This document shows, in pieces, positions 1 to 9,938 of a DNA stretch of 64,000 bases. The stretch's first letter is position 1. Each line of letters starts with the position of its first letter. A model generated the notes under the pieces. It made no database searches. It was given only the letters and a program-made list of their open reading frames with translations, and was not told where the DNA came from. The position numbers were made by a program, and so were the translations under genes. The DNA comes from an uncultured beta proteobacterium (lineage in GTDB: Bacteria; Pseudomonadota; Gammaproteobacteria; Burkholderiales; Rhodocyclaceae): positions 17,008 to 81,007 of the forward strand of contig CAISOB010000004.1 of NCBI GenBank assembly GCA_903886975.1. Reading direction: 5' to 3'.

Positions 1-573
1 CGGATCGAGAAACTTGTTCGAATGCCAGGCGGTGGCGAGCGGCCCGGTTTCGGCTTCGCCGTCGCCGACGACGCAGGCGACGATCAGCTCTGGATTGTCG
101 AACACCGCGCCGAAGGAATGGCTGAGGGAATAGCCGAGCTCGCCGCCTTCGTGGATCGACCCCGGCGTCTCCGGCGCGGCGTGGCTGGGAATTCCACCGG
201 GAAAGGAAAATTGCAAGAAGAGTTTGCGCAGGCCGGCTTCGTCCTGGCTGATGTCGGGATAGATCTCGCTATAGGTGCCTTCGAGATAGGTATTCGCGAC
301 CACCGCCGGGCCGCCGTGCCCCGGGCCCGAAACATAGATCATGTCAAGATCGTATTCTTTGATGACGCGGTTAAGGTGCGCGTAAATGAAGTTTTGCCCG
401 GGCGTCGTTCCCCAGTGGCCGAGCAGCATGCGTTTGACGTCAGATAGCGCCAGCGGCCGCTTCAAGAGTGGATTGTCGTAGAGGTAGATCTGGCCGACCG
501 AGAGATAGTTGGCGGCGCGCCAGTATGCGTCGATGCGTAGCAGGAGTTCGGCATTCAGCGTGTTGGTTTTCAT
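1..573 (-). CDS. xfp: Phosphoketolase, N-terminal 191 codons (cut by window edge)
   Basis: This is a thiamine-diphosphate-dependent phosphoketolase that splits xylulose-5-phosphate and/or fructose-6-phosphate with phosphate to give acetyl phosphate. The visible N-terminus carries family hallmarks: the segment around [11 protein letters not shown], the [11 protein letters not shown] segment, the GPGHGGPA motif and the diphosphate-binding [11 protein letters not shown] motif with the following WHSNKF. The start ATG at 573 is preceded by a GGAAAC ribosome-binding site. It is the last visible gene of a minus-strand operon with glycogen phosphorylase and phosphoglucomutase, so it would drain hexose or pentose phosphates to acetyl phosphate. 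The C-terminal three quarters lie outside the window, so substrate preference cannot be judged. Confidence 0.93.
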   Translation of the reverse strand, partial: MKTNTLNAELLLRIDAYWRAANYLSVGQIYLYDNPLLKRPLALSDVKRMLLGHWGTTPGQNFIYAHLNRVIKEYDLDMIYVSGPGHGGPAVVANTYLEGTYSEIYPDISQDEAGLRKLFLQFSFPGGIPSHAAPETPGSIHEGGELGYSLSHSFGAVFDNPELIVACVVGDGEAETGPLATAWHSNKFLDP

Positions 574-608
574 GAGTTTCCAGGTTTAGGTCAAAGCTTC
601 GCATCACC

Positions 609-671
609 GTCATACCGGCGCACGCCGGTATCCAGCGCCACCATCTGGATTCGGGCTAGCGCCGGAATGAC
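609..671. repeat. GTCAT-type interspersed palindromic repeat
   Basis: The 63-bp stretch begins GTCATACCGGCG and ends CGCCGGAATGAC, with internal ATCCAGCG and CTGGATTC arms, so the ends are imperfect inverted repeats with inner GC-rich palindromes. It resembles the small GTCATTCCCGC...GCGGGAATGAC repeats scattered in many proteobacterial genomes. It lies between glycogen phosphorylase and phosphoketolase and could fold as a hairpin in the operon transcript. Only one copy is in the window, so repeat status rests on resemblance. Confidence 0.55.
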
Positions 672-685
672 AAGTCCTCTAGGGG

Positions 686-3235
686 TCATCGCTGCCACAA
701 GATATACGACGCCTCGAGCGGGACGGCCACGCCGTCGCGCTGCGGCAGCACGCGCGGCGTATAGTCGTTCGTCGAGCGCAGCGCCGGAACGCTGGCGCGA
801 TAGGCATAGGCGTTGATTGCGCCGCCGACAAGTTGCCGCGTGCGCTGCATCTCGACGCGTTCCGGCGCGCCGCCATTGATGCCGTCGGCATAAAGTTCGA
901 CGCGCACGGCCTGCGGATCGAGATCGCCGAAATAAAGCTGTGTCTCGAATATATGTTGGTCGCCGTCGGTCGTCGACGTCACGTCGCCGAAGCGCAGCGC
1001 CGCCCAGTGCTGTCCGAGCGCCTGCCGCCAATCGAGCAGATCGACGCCGGCGTGGCCCTTGTCGGCGGCCCGCTCGCGGTAGGCCGCAGCGGCCGGCAGG
1101 TAGAAACTTTCGCAGTATTCGCGTACCGCCCGATCGGCCGAATAGCGCGGCGTCAAGCGCGCCATGCTCTCGCGCATGCGCGCCACCCAGGCGGTCGGGA
1201 TGCCCTGCGCATCGCGCGCATAGAACTCGGGGACCACCTCGTTCTCGAGCAATGCGTAGAGCGCTTCGGCGTCGGCTGCGTCAGTGGCCGGATCGTCGCC
1301 GTGCTCCTGTCCGTCGCCGAGCGCCCAGCCCAGTTCCGGGGCATAGGCTTCGGCCCACCAGCCATCGAGCACCGAGAGATTGATGCCGCCGTTGACCAGC
1401 ATCTTCATGCCGCTCGTGCCGCAGGCTTCCCAGGGGCGGCGCGGCGTATTGAGCCAGACATCGACGCCCTGCACCAGATGCTCGGTCAGATGCATGTCGT
1501 AGTCAGCGAGGAAGATCACATGCGCGCGGGCTTCGGTGCGGCGAATGAAATTCGTCCATTGGCAGATCAGCGCCTGCCCGGCAAGGTCGGCGGGATGCGC
1601 CTTGCCGGCCATGATCAGCTGCACCGGCCGCTGCGGGTTGCTGAGCAGGCGCAGCAGCCGCTCGGGGTCGCGCAGCAGCAGGTTCGGCCGCTTGTAGGTG
1701 GCGAAGCGGCGGGCAAATCCCAGGGTCAGGGCGCCGGGGTCGAACATCTGTTGCGCCCTTTCGGCTTCGCTGCTTGAGCTGCCCGAGACGGCCAGTTGCC
1801 GCGACAACTGTGCTCGGACGAAGTCGACGAAGGCTTTGCTGGCGTCGGTGCGAAATTCCCAGAGCCGGGCATCGGAAATTTCGCGGATATCCTTCATCAG
1901 CGTTTCCGAAGTTCCGTGCCAGCGATTCTTGCCGCAGTTTTCCGTCCATAGCGCGTCGGCCGCCGCCGAATCCCAGGTCGGCATGTGCACGCCGTTGGTC
2001 ACGTGGCCGATCGGGATTTCATTGCACGGCCAGTGCGGGAAGAGCGGCGCGAAGAGATTGCGGCTGACTTCGCCGTGCAGGCGGCTCACGCCATTGACTG
2101 CGCCGCTGCCGCGGATCGCCAGGTAGGCCATATTGAAGGGCTCGCTCGCATCGTCAGGATTCTGGCGGCCGAGCGCCAGCAGATCGTGCAGTGGAATACC
2201 CAGCCGCTTTTCGGCGTAGCGGCCGAGATAGGGTTCGACGAGCGCCGGCGTGAAGCGGTCAAAACCGGCGGCGACCGCGGTGTGCGTCGTGAATAGGTTG
2301 CCGGCGCGGGTGACGGCGAGCGCGGTGGCGAAGGGCTGGCCGTTCACCTGCATGAAGTCGCAGGCGCGTTCGAGCACCGCGAAGGCCGCGTGGCCTTCGT
2401 TCAGATGGCAGACTTCCGGCGCGATGCCCAAGAGCCGCAACAGGCGCCAGCCGCCGATGCCGAGCAGGAGTTCCTGCTTGAGGCGCAGCTCGCTGCCGCC
2501 GCCATAGAGTTCGCTGGTGATGCCGCGATGCACCGGGTAGTTGGCGGCGTCGTTGCTGTCGAGCAGATAGAGCCGCACACGGCCGACCTGGGCCTGCCAG
2601 GCGCGCAGCCAGACCGAATAGCCGGGCAGGGCGATTTCCAGGCGCAGCCATTCGCCATTTTGGTTGCGCAACGGTGTGATCGGCAACTGCCCCGGGTCGT
2701 TGTAGGGATAGAGCGCCAGCTGCGCGCCGTCCTTGTCGATTTCCTGGCGGAAGTATCCCTGCTGATAAAGCAGGCCGACCCCGACGACCGGGACGCCGAG
2801 GTCGTTGGCCGCCTTGAGCTGATCGCCGGCAACGTTGCCGAGGCCGCCCGAGTAAATCGGCAAGGCCTCGCTCAACATGAATTCCATGCTGAAATAAGCG
2901 ACGCAAGTCAATGGCGATTGCGCATGGGTATTCTGAAACCATGCGGGCGATGCCGCGGCGTCGCGTCGCGCCTGTCGCAGATCGTCGACCACCTTGCGAA
3001 AATCCGGATCGGCAAGCGTCGCCTGCAGCTTGTCGCGCGCCACCGTCTGCAGGACGACCCAGGGATTGCGTGTCAGGTCCCAGAGCACCGGGTCGAGCCG
3101 GCGCCACAGGGGATCAGTCGCGTGGTTCCACGACGAATGCAGGTCGAGGGCGAGTTCGGAGAGCGCATCGAAACCCTCGACGTCGGTGGACATGAAATGC
3201 TCTTTCGGATGGCGGATCTGCGTTTTCTTTTTCAT
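686..3235 (-). CDS. glgP: Alpha-glucan (glycogen) phosphorylase, GT35
   Basis: It phosphorolyses alpha-1,4-glucan to glucose-1-phosphate in the cytoplasm. The 849-residue protein has the N-terminal phosphorylase extension ([18 protein letters not shown]), the [20 protein letters not shown] substrate segment, [15 protein letters not shown], and a pyridoxal-phosphate region EACGTSGMK with the candidate Schiff-base lysine at residue 611. That form marks the shorter bacterial/archaeal alpha-glucan phosphorylase subfamily rather than the E. coli MalP/GlgP type. The ATG start overlaps the pgm stop as ATGA, giving translational coupling. With phosphoglucomutase immediately upstream it forms a glycogen to glucose-6-phosphate module. 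Confidence 0.93.
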   Translation of the reverse strand: MKKKTQIRHPKEHFMSTDVEGFDALSELALDLHSSWNHATDPLWRRLDPVLWDLTRNPWVVLQTVARDKLQATLADPDFRKVVDDLRQARRDAAASPAWFQNTHAQSPLTCVAYFSMEFMLSEALPIYSGGLGNVAGDQLKAANDLGVPVVGVGLLYQQGYFRQEIDKDGAQLALYPYNDPGQLPITPLRNQNGEWLRLEIALPGYSVWLRAWQAQVGRVRLYLLDSNDAANYPVHRGITSELYGGGSELRLKQELLLGIGGWRLLRLLGIAPEVCHLNEGHAAFAVLERACDFMQVNGQPFATALAVTRAGNLFTTHTAVAAGFDRFTPALVEPYLGRYAEKRLGIPLHDLLALGRQNPDDASEPFNMAYLAIRGSGAVNGVSRLHGEVSRNLFAPLFPHWPCNEIPIGHVTNGVHMPTWDSAAADALWTENCGKNRWHGTSETLMKDIREISDARLWEFRTDASKAFVDFVRAQLSRQLAVSGSSSSEAERAQQMFDPGALTLGFARRFATYKRPNLLLRDPERLLRLLSNPQRPVQLIMAGKAHPADLAGQALICQWTNFIRRTEARAHVIFLADYDMHLTEHLVQGVDVWLNTPRRPWEACGTSGMKMLVNGGINLSVLDGWWAEAYAPELGWALGDGQEHGDDPATDAADAEALYALLENEVVPEFYARDAQGIPTAWVARMRESMARLTPRYSADRAVREYCESFYLPAAAAYRERAADKGHAGVDLLDWRQALGQHWAALRFGDVTSTTDGDQHIFETQLYFGDLDPQAVRVELYADGINGGAPERVEMQRTRQLVGGAINAYAYRASVPALRSTNDYTPRVLPQRDGVAVPLEASYILWQR

Positions 3236-4920
3236 GGTGTCGTCGATTCTCCAGGGGTCGCCAGCGCCGCGCTGACGATGGCTTGCGCTTCTTCGAAGAT
3301 GAGCTTCAAGTGATCGGTTCCGTGGAAACTTTCAGCGTAGATCTTGTAAATGTCTTCAGTGCCCGAGGGGCGTGCGGCAAACCAGCCGCCGCCGCTCACC
3401 ACCTTGAGGCCGCCGATCGGCGCCTGGTTGCCGGGCGCGTGCGTGAGAATCCGCGTTATCTTTTCGCCGGCGAGCATCGCCGAGTGGACCTGCGCCGGCG
3501 CGAGTTGCGCCAGCCGGCGTTTTTCCTCGGGCGTCGCCGGCGCGTCGCGGCGTTCGAAAAGCGATTCGCCGAACTCGCGCGCGAGCTCAGCGTAAATGAC
3601 GCCGGGATCGCGGCCGAGGCGTGCGGTGATTTCGGCGGCCAGAAGTGCGGGGACGATGCCGTCCTTGTCAGTGGTCCACACGCTGCCGTCGAGGCGCAGA
3701 AAGGAGGCCCCCGCGCTCTCCTCGCCACCGAAGCCGAGCGAGCCGTCGAGCAGGCCATTGACAAACCATTTGAAACCGACCGGCACCTCGTAAAGCTTGA
3801 GGCCGAGTTTGGCCGCAACACGATCGATGATCTGGCTGCTGACGACCGTCTTGCCGACCGCCGCGCGGCCCCAGCGGGGCCGTTGCTGGAACAGATAGAA
3901 AATGGCCACGGCCAGATAATGATTGGGCGGCAGCAGGCCGGCGCTGCGCGTGACGATGCCGTGCCGGTCGTGATCGGTATCGCAGGCAAAGGCGATATCG
4001 TAGTCGTCCTTCATGGCGATCAGCCTGTGCATGGCGTAGGTCGAAGAGGGATCCATGCGGATGCGACCGTCCCAATCGACGCTCATGAAACGGAAAGTCG
4101 GGTCGACGACCGCATTGACTACCGTCAGCGACAATCGGTAGCGCTCGGCAATGGCCGGCCAGTAATGCACGCCCGCCCCGCCGAGCGGATCGACGCCAAT
4201 GCGCAGGCTGGCGCCGCGAATGACGTCCATGTCGATGACGCGGCCAAGATCGTTCACGTAGGCATTGAGGAAGTCGTAATGATGCGTGGTGCCGGCGACT
4301 AGCGCTTTGGCGTAAGGAATCCGCTGCACGCCCTCGAGGCCATTTTCGAGATAGGCATTGGCCTGTGTCGCGATCCATTCGGTGACATCGGTGTCGGCCG
4401 GGCCGCCGTTCGGCGGGTTGTACTTGAAGCCGCCATCGTCGGGTGGATTGTGCGACGGCGTAATGACGATGCCATCGGCAAGCCCGCTCGTGCGGCCGCG
4501 GTTGTGCGCGAGTATCGCGTGCGAAATGACCGGCGTCGGCGTGTATTCGTTGTATCCGTCGTTTTCGGCGAGCATCAGTTCGACGCCGTTGGCCGCCAGC
4601 ACTTCGACCGCGCTGGCGCAGGCCGGCACCGACAGCGCGTGCGTATCGATGCCGAGGAAGAGCGGGCCGTCAATGCCCTGGCGCTTGCGGTAATCGCAAA
4701 TCGCCTGGCTGATGGCCAGCACATGCCATTCGTTGAAGCTGTTGGTCAATGACGAACCGCGATGGCCCGAGGTGCCGAAAGCCACGCGCTGTTCCGCGAC
4801 GGAAAAGTCGGGCAGGCCCGAGTAGTAGGCCGAGACCAGTCGCGGCACGTCGACCAGCATGGCTGGCGTCGCGGGCTGGCCGGCAAGCGGACTGATCCGA
4901 TTCGGCGTGTCTTTATCCAC
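3232..4920 (-). CDS. pgm: Phosphoglucomutase, alpha-D-glucose phosphate-specific
   Basis: It interconverts glucose-1-phosphate and glucose-6-phosphate. The 562-residue protein matches the bacterial Pgm type: the [11 protein letters not shown]-terminal motif, the phosphoserine loop TPSHNPP with Ser156, a metal loop [12 protein letters not shown], the substrate loop [10 protein letters not shown] and the C-terminal [16 protein letters not shown] phosphate-binding segment. It begins with GTG at 4920, behind a GAGGAAAGG ribosome-binding site, and overlaps the end of the HAD gene by 8 bp. Its stop overlaps the glgP start. Catalytic elements all look intact. Confidence 0.94.
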   Translation of the reverse strand: MDKDTPNRISPLAGQPATPAMLVDVPRLVSAYYSGLPDFSVAEQRVAFGTSGHRGSSLTNSFNEWHVLAISQAICDYRKRQGIDGPLFLGIDTHALSVPACASAVEVLAANGVELMLAENDGYNEYTPTPVISHAILAHNRGRTSGLADGIVITPSHNPPDDGGFKYNPPNGGPADTDVTEWIATQANAYLENGLEGVQRIPYAKALVAGTTHHYDFLNAYVNDLGRVIDMDVIRGASLRIGVDPLGGAGVHYWPAIAERYRLSLTVVNAVVDPTFRFMSVDWDGRIRMDPSSTYAMHRLIAMKDDYDIAFACDTDHDRHGIVTRSAGLLPPNHYLAVAIFYLFQQRPRWGRAAVGKTVVSSQIIDRVAAKLGLKLYEVPVGFKWFVNGLLDGSLGFGGEESAGASFLRLDGSVWTTDKDGIVPALLAAEITARLGRDPGVIYAELAREFGESLFERRDAPATPEEKRRLAQLAPAQVHSAMLAGEKITRILTHAPGNQAPIGGLKVVSGGGWFAARPSGTEDIYKIYAESFHGTDHLKLIFEEAQAIVSAALATPGESTTP

Positions 4921-5632
4921 TGGCGGCCTTTCCTCTTTCCTTGCCCAATGCTGCAGGTCGCGCTTTGAAGCCGTCGCGATAATCGTAGTTGCGCAGATCG
5001 CCGATACGGTCGATCGACAGGTCGGCCGGCGGATAGGCGGAAACGATTTGCGCGTCGAGCGCGTAATGCCCCTGGCGCGGGAATACCGTGGTCAACCTCT
5101 TCTTGAGGACCTTCTTCATCGCCGCCAGAATGCGCAGCTTGTCATCGACCATGACGTAATGGCGCGCCGGGTAGCGCTGCCGGACGTCATCCAGCATCTC
5201 TTCCTTGTGGATGTAGATCAGCACCCGGCCTTCGACCGCGCCCCACAGTCCCGAGCGCTGCACCTTGAGCGGCTGGAAGACGACGTCGCCGTCGGACAGG
5301 ATCACCGTCGGGCCCCAGCGGCGAAGATGCGCAATGGTTTCGAGTGCGCCCGGATAGAGGCGATCGGTGAACGGGTAATCGACGAGGAATGACGACATCT
5401 GCAGCAGCGCGGGATCGTTGACCGCGCCCAGGCGGTAACGCTGCAAGGCGCCGAGATAATCCGCGTAGCCGAGTTCGTGGCGCAATGTTTCGAAGATGGC
5501 CCAGTAGCGGTCGCGCTCGGCGGCGCCGAATTCGCGGGCCAGATGCCGCATCAGATCGTTCTGCACGCAATCGTTGTCGAGCAGGGTGTTATCCACATCG
5601 AGCAGGAAGACAAGGTCGCTTGGAGGATTCAT
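4913..5632 (-). CDS. HAD-superfamily hydrolase
   Basis: This is a haloacid-dehalogenase-type hydrolase of 239 residues. Motif I is [12 protein letters not shown] with the nucleophile Asp12 and acid Asp14, motif II is VILSDGD, and the later [11 protein letters not shown] supplies the metal-binding acidic pair. The middle of the protein is a helical cap. The start chosen is ATG 5632, one base past the gnd stop. The substrate is not predictable; the sugar-phosphate operon context suggests a phosphorylated sugar or a metabolite-repair role, which is inference. Confidence 0.85.
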   Translation of the reverse strand: MNPPSDLVFLLDVDNTLLDNDCVQNDLMRHLAREFGAAERDRYWAIFETLRHELGYADYLGALQRYRLGAVNDPALLQMSSFLVDYPFTDRLYPGALETIAHLRRWGPTVILSDGDVVFQPLKVQRSGLWGAVEGRVLIYIHKEEMLDDVRQRYPARHYVMVDDKLRILAAMKKVLKKRLTTVFPRQGHYALDAQIVSAYPPADLSIDRIGDLRNYDYRDGFKARPAALGKERGKAASG

Positions 5633-5633
5633 T

Positions 5634-6665
5634 TCAGCCCGCCTGCCGCGGTTTCGAGTATTTCTCGTCGTGCCCGCCAAACTGCTTGCGCATGGCCGAC
5701 AGCACCCGGTTGGCGAAATCCGCTTCGCCGCGCGAGCTGAAACGTTCGTAAAGTGCGGCGCTCAGCACCGGCGCCGGTACGGCTTCGTCGATCGCCGCGG
5801 CGATTGTCCACCGTCCCTCGCCGGAATCCGAGACCAGGCCGGCGTAGTCCTTAAGCTCGGCGTCGCCGAGCAGCGAAGTCGCGGTCAGGTCGAGCAGCCA
5901 TGAGGCGATCACGCTGCCGCGACGCCAGAGTTCGGCGATTTGCGGCAGGTCGAAGTCGTATTGATAGTACTGCGGTTCGCGCAGCGGCGTCGTTTCGGCA
6001 TCCACCACCGCGGCCTGTTCGCCGGCGCCGGCATGGCGCAGGATGTTCAGGCCTTCGGCATAGGCGGCCATCAGGCCGTATTCGATGCCGTTGTGCACCA
6101 TCTTGACGAAGTGGCCAGCGCCGTTCGCACCGCAATGCAGATAGCCGCTTTCCGCGGCGTCCGCAGCGCCTTCGCGGCCGGGCGTGCGCGACGCCGCGCC
6201 AACGCCGGGCGCGATGCTCTTGAAGATCGGTTCGAGCGTCTTCACGATTTCGGACTCGCCGCCGATCATCAGGCAATAGCCTCGCTCGAGCCCGAATACC
6301 CCGCCGCTGGTGCCGCAATCGACGTAATGGATTCCCTTCTGCTTGAGTACCTTGGCCCTTTCGATATCGTCGCGGTAGTAGCTATTGCCGCCGTCGATGA
6401 TAACGTCATTATACTCGAGGCGTGCAGCGACCGCTTCGATCGCTTCGCCGGTGACCCCGGCCGGAACCATCAGCCAAACGGCGCGCGGCTTGGCCAGTTT
6501 GGCGACCAGGTCGTCTATCGACGTGCAGCCCGCGATTCCCGGGCCGGCGATCCTTTCCACGCTGGCCGCATTGACGTCGAACACCACGCATTCGTGGCCG
6601 GCCTTCGCCAGCCGCTGCGCGAGGCTCGCTCCCATGCGTCCCAGTCCGATCAGGCCGAGTTGCAT
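5634..6665 (-). CDS. gnd: 6-phosphogluconate dehydrogenase, decarboxylating (short GntZ/YqeC type)
   Basis: It oxidatively decarboxylates 6-phosphogluconate to ribulose-5-phosphate. The 343-residue protein has the Rossmann motif GLIGLGRMG, the substrate motif GGNSYYRDD, the CGTSGGVFGLERGYCLMIGG region and the catalytic segment HFVKMVHNGIEYG with Lys188 and Asn192. The length and CGTSGGVFG motif point to the short form, often NAD-preferring, rather than the 470-residue enzyme. The start ATG 6665 is preceded by GAGGAG. No glucose-6-phosphate dehydrogenase gene is in the window. Confidence 0.92.
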   Translation of the reverse strand: MQLGLIGLGRMGASLAQRLAKAGHECVVFDVNAASVERIAGPGIAGCTSIDDLVAKLAKPRAVWLMVPAGVTGEAIEAVAARLEYNDVIIDGGNSYYRDDIERAKVLKQKGIHYVDCGTSGGVFGLERGYCLMIGGESEIVKTLEPIFKSIAPGVGAASRTPGREGAADAAESGYLHCGANGAGHFVKMVHNGIEYGLMAAYAEGLNILRHAGAGEQAAVVDAETTPLREPQYYQYDFDLPQIAELWRRGSVIASWLLDLTATSLLGDAELKDYAGLVSDSGEGRWTIAAAIDEAVPAPVLSAALYERFSSRGEADFANRVLSAMRKQFGGHDEKYSKPRQAG

Positions 6666-6676
6666 CCGCGCTCTCC

Positions 6677-7546
6677 TCACTTCACCAATTGTTTGCGGAT
6701 CGCCTGTAATTCGCGGTGGCGTTCCGTGGTCGTTTTCGGATAGGACATCTTGAGGTCCTTGAACAGGTCAAGGATGATCTGCGAAACGATCAGTCGGGCA
6801 CTCTGCTTGTCATCGGCAGGGACGACATACCAGGGCGCGTCGGCCGTGCTCGTCGCGCTCAGGCAGGCTTCATAGGCTTGCATGTAAAGCGGCCAGCATT
6901 TGCGCTCAGCGATATCGGCGGCGCCGAATTTCCAGTTCTTGTCCGGTTCGTCGATGCGCTCGAGGAAGCGCTTGCGCTGTTCGTCGCGCGACAGGTGCAG
7001 AAAGAACTTGATGACGCGCGTGCCGTTGCGGTGCAGATGGGCTTCAAGATCCACGATCGAGCGATAGCGTTCTTCCCAGAACGTATTCTCCGCCGGCGCC
7101 TTCGCCACCAGCCCCTGGCTGACGAGAATCTCCGGATGCACGCGAACGACCAGCACATCCTCGTAGTAGGAGCGATTGAAGATGCCGATCCGCCCACGCT
7201 CGGGCAGCCGGCAGGTCGAGCGCCAGAGAAAATCGTGCTGCAGTTCTTCCGCGCTCGGCTGCTTGAAACTGAAGACCTCGCAGCCCTGCGGGTTGACGCC
7301 GGACATCACATGGCGGATGGCACCGTCTTTTCCGGCGGCGTCCATGCCCTGGAAGATGATCAGCACGGCCCGGCGGTCCGCCGCGTAATGCAGGGCTTGC
7401 AGCGAACTCAAGGCTTCGATATGCGTGGCCAGAAGCTTGCGATATTCCTTCTTCGACTTGTAGGCGGGCGGCACCCGTGTCGGCCACTTGCCGAGGCTCA
7501 CTTGCGTGCCGGCGGGCACGCGGAAATCTTTCGAACTGATTTTCAT
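6677..7546 (-). CDS. ppk2: Polyphosphate kinase 2 family protein
   Basis: PPK2 enzymes transfer phosphate between polyphosphate and nucleotides. This 289-residue single-domain protein has the Walker A-like loop GMDAAGKDG (residues 67-75), the [10 protein letters not shown] segment, a [22 protein letters not shown] region containing the Walker B/lid elements, and the basic [18 protein letters not shown] lid helix. SGVNPQG is, to my knowledge, characteristic of class III-like members that can act on AMP and ADP; the class is not certain. The start is ATG 7546 after GAGGATC. Its place between transaldolase and gnd suggests a link between polyphosphate and carbon-reserve mobilisation. Confidence 0.9.
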   Translation of the reverse strand: MKISSKDFRVPAGTQVSLGKWPTRVPPAYKSKKEYRKLLATHIEALSSLQALHYAADRRAVLIIFQGMDAAGKDGAIRHVMSGVNPQGCEVFSFKQPSAEELQHDFLWRSTCRLPERGRIGIFNRSYYEDVLVVRVHPEILVSQGLVAKAPAENTFWEERYRSIVDLEAHLHRNGTRVIKFFLHLSRDEQRKRFLERIDEPDKNWKFGAADIAERKCWPLYMQAYEACLSATSTADAPWYVVPADDKQSARLIVSQIILDLFKDLKMSYPKTTTERHRELQAIRKQLVK

Positions 7547-7657
7547 AGTGATCCTCGCGGCCGAGCTGGCCATGCCGTCCGCCTGCGCCCGCAGGAGGAC
7601 CATGGCGGGAGACTTCGGCGTGTCCGGCGTTCACGGGCGCCAGCCATGAGGCATTGG

Positions 7658-8746
7658 CTATCTGGCCGATGCCGCAAGCACGGCGCTCTTGTCGGCAATG
7701 CGCTGCAAGAGCTGCTGCCACGATTTGACGAAAGCCCTTGCGCCTTCCTGCTGCAGCTGCAGCGCGAGCGCATCGACGTCGATTCCGGCCTGCGCGAAAT
7801 GCGCCAGCACCAACTCGGCATCGCCGCCATCGTCGGCCATCACGCCACCGATCCGGCCGTGCTCGGCGAGGGCGATCAGCGTCTTCTCCGGCATGGTGTT
7901 GATCGTGTCCGGCGCAGCCAGCGCTTCGACGTAGAGCGTGGCGGAAGCATCGGGGTCCTTGGTGCCGGTACTTGCCCAGAGCAGCCGTTGCGGGTAGGCG
8001 CCGGCGGCGACGAGTTTTTGCCAGCGCGGCGCGGCGAGGCGTTCGCGATAGGCGCGGTAGGTGCGCCGGCAGATCGCGATCCCTAGGGTGTTGCGCAATT
8101 CCGCCGGGACCTTGTCCTTGACCGCGACGTCCCAGCGGCTGACGAAGAGCGAGGCCACCGAATCGACGCGCGGGTCGAGTCCGGCGGCGATACGCCGCTC
8201 GATGCCGCGCAGATAGGCCTCGGCCGCGGCAACATACTGCTCGCGTGAGAAGAGCAGGGTGACGTTGATCGGAACGCCGGCGAAGATCAGCTCCTCGATC
8301 GCCGGTAGTCCGGCCGGCGTCCCCGGAATCTTCACGAACAGGTTGGGCCGCGCCGCTTGCTGATGGATTTGCATGCCGGCCTTGATGCTGCCGGCGGTGT
8401 CGCCGGCGAGGAGCGGCGAGACTTCCATCGATACCCAGCCGTCGGTGTGGTAACTGGCATTGAAGGCCGGGCGGAAGAGATCGGCGGCGCGCTGCAAATC
8501 CTCGAGCGCGAGCTCGACGAACAAGGCTTCACCGGACAGTCCCGCTCCCGCCTTGGCGACAATCCCCGCGTCGTAGGACGCGCCGCCGCCGATGGCGCCG
8601 TCGAATATAGTTGGATTGGACGTCAGCCCGGTGACCGAATAATTGTCGATGTACTTGAGCAGGGTTCCGCTGTCGAGCAGTTCGCGGCTGATATTGTCCA
8701 GCCACAGGCGCTGGCCGAGATCGTACAACTGGCGGGTCGGTTTCAT
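7658..8746 (-). CDS. tal: Transaldolase
   Basis: It transfers a dihydroxyacetone unit between sugar phosphates in the non-oxidative pentose phosphate pathway. The 362-residue protein carries GLTSNPTIFDGAI, the Schiff-base segment LFVKIPGT with Lys139, and VASLFVSRWD and LLWASTGTKDP, typical of the long TAL form of actinobacteria and proteobacteria. The start is ATG 8746 after GAGGAG. It is the first gene of the minus-strand carbon operon, so the promoter should lie in 8747-9091, where a candidate operator for this direction occurs at 8915-8930. Confidence 0.94.
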   Translation of the reverse strand: MKPTRQLYDLGQRLWLDNISRELLDSGTLLKYIDNYSVTGLTSNPTIFDGAIGGGASYDAGIVAKAGAGLSGEALFVELALEDLQRAADLFRPAFNASYHTDGWVSMEVSPLLAGDTAGSIKAGMQIHQQAARPNLFVKIPGTPAGLPAIEELIFAGVPINVTLLFSREQYVAAAEAYLRGIERRIAAGLDPRVDSVASLFVSRWDVAVKDKVPAELRNTLGIAICRRTYRAYRERLAAPRWQKLVAAGAYPQRLLWASTGTKDPDASATLYVEALAAPDTINTMPEKTLIALAEHGRIGGVMADDGGDAELVLAHFAQAGIDVDALALQLQQEGARAFVKSWQQLLQRIADKSAVLAASAR

Positions 8747-8914
8747 GAGCACTCCTCGATATGTCCCAGGGATACTTGCGCGTCGGCATCGCAGGTGCGC
8801 TTAGCTGTTTTGTAGCATGAATCGCGAAAACTGCAAGTCGGCACGCGGTCCTCGGCGGTCGGGCATCGGCTTTCCCGGCAGGAAGGCAGTTTGCATGCTG
8901 ATAGGGATACTCTC

Positions 8915-8930
8915 TGTGCGCTAACGCTCT
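8915..8930 (-). promoter_or_regulatory. Dyad operator, transaldolase operon side
   Basis: The plus strand reads TGTGCGCTAACGCTCT; the left arm is perfect and the right arm is degenerate. Read toward tal, a CAAACT hexamer at 8888-8893 follows after 21 bp. This is one of the weaker members of the set. Confidence 0.45.
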
Positions 8931-8967
8931 TAAGCGGGCTTGGTGAAGATTCGCTTAGGATCGATTC

Positions 8968-8983
8968 AGTGCGCTGGCGCACA
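8968..8983 (+). promoter_or_regulatory. Dyad operator upstream of the DUF2934 gene
   Basis: The sequence is AGTGCGCTGGCGCACA with perfect 6-bp arms GTGCGC and GCGCAC around TG. A CAATGT hexamer at 9005-9010 follows after 21 bp. The site is 108 bp upstream of the start codon. Confidence 0.65.
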
Positions 8984-9091
8984 GAGTTCCCGCAATATCC
9001 CGCCCAATGTGAACATCAGGTTGTCACGCGGGTTACGTCGCGCCCCAGGCAGAAGTCGCAGCGAAATTTGCTGCCTGACTTGAACGAAGGA

Positions 9092-9478
9092 ATGAATATG
9101 AAGAGCAGGACAGAAGCCGCGATCGGGACTGAAAGCAAGCCGGAAAACTCACAGGTCATCGCCGACGCTGCCGATTTCCACTCCACTCGAATCAAACGGG
9201 AGTCGAAGATCAAAAGCAAGAGAGCGTCTGCGAACAAGCCGGCTGGCGATGACGAATACGAACAAATGGTCGCCGAAGATGCCGATTTCAACACCGGCAA
9301 GCTCATCTCCGAAGCGGCTTATTTTATTGCCGAGCGGCGCGGATTCACGCCGGGCAGCGAGTTGTCCGATTGGCTGCGTGCCGAAACAGAAATAGAGGGT
9401 TTGCTGCGCAGCGCCGTCACGGAGCGCCGCAAGGTGGTCGCGGATGAGCGGCGTGGCAGATCGAATTTGAAGGCATAA
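9092..9478 (+). CDS. DUF2934 domain protein
   Basis: A 128-residue soluble protein. The C-terminal third (ISEAAYFIAERRGFTPGSEL followed by DWLRAETEIE) is the DUF2934 signature. The N-terminal half is basic and low in hydrophobicity (KRESKIKSKR) and may contact nucleic acid or be disordered. ATG 9092 is chosen because GAAGGA precedes it; ATG 9098 is an alternative. The function of DUF2934 is unknown. The clear operator upstream puts it in the candidate stress regulon. Confidence 0.8.
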   Translation: MNMKSRTEAAIGTESKPENSQVIADAADFHSTRIKRESKIKSKRASANKPAGDDEYEQMVAEDADFNTGKLISEAAYFIAERRGFTPGSELSDWLRAETEIEGLLRSAVTERRKVVADERRGRSNLKA

Positions 9479-9583
9479 GCATGGTCGTCACGGATGCCGA
9501 TGGCTGCGGGATCGGCGCACTCGAGACCGGCCGAGCATGTCGGATGCAGATCAGAAGATGATTGGACGGAGTCGGCACACGCG

Positions 9584-9907
9584 ATGAATATCAAACTTGC
9601 TGCATGCTGTTTCGTGATTGCGGCCATAGCGCTGCCGATTGCCGGCTTTGCCCTCGCCGGCGGTCCTCGCCTGCCGGTGAGTTTGTCCCGGGATTTCTTG
9701 ATGACCGCCAGAATCAAGGCAGAGCTGGCCGGAGAAAATTTCTCGAGCCTGGTGCGCATCAAGGTCAGAACGAGCAGCAATGGCGTAGTGACTCTCGGCG
9801 GTTCGGCACGCAGCCGCAATGCGGCGTACAGAGCCGCTTCAATCGCACGCTCGGTGAATGGCGTCAGTGCGGTCGATAATCGCATCAAGATCGTAGTCCG
9901 CAATTAG
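9584..9907 (+). CDS. Secreted single-BON-domain protein (OsmY-like)
   Basis: A 107-residue protein with a signal peptide (ACCFVIAAIALPIAGFALA) followed by one BON domain: LMTARIKAELAGENF, then VRTSSNGVVTLGGSARSRN, then ARSVNGVSAVDNRIKIVV. BON domains are associated with phospholipid or envelope binding in OsmY-type periplasmic proteins. The start ATG 9584 directly precedes the signal peptide; the ribosome-binding site is weak. Only a half-site-like GGCGCAC occurs upstream. It is the first of four BON proteins in this window. Confidence 0.82.
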   Translation: MNIKLAACCFVIAAIALPIAGFALAGGPRLPVSLSRDFLMTARIKAELAGENFSSLVRIKVRTSSNGVVTLGGSARSRNAAYRAASIARSVNGVSAVDNRIKIVVRN

Positions 9908-9938
9908 GCGGCCGAATCAAAACCCATCGGGAGGTGAC

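Larger units (their letters stand above)
8747..9091. other. Divergent intergenic region with two dyad operators
   Basis: This 345-bp gene-free stretch separates the minus-strand transaldolase operon from the plus-strand DUF2934 gene. It holds two copies of the window-wide 16-bp dyad, one spaced for each direction. A further half-site-like GGTGCGCTTAGCTGTT lies at 8794-8809. I see no RNA gene. Confidence 0.6.

Noticed and set aside
833..1777. Long plus-strand frames opposite the glycogen phosphorylase gene
   Set aside because: They show no domains, and the opposite strand encodes a complete, well-conserved enzyme. GC-rich codons create such shadows throughout the window.
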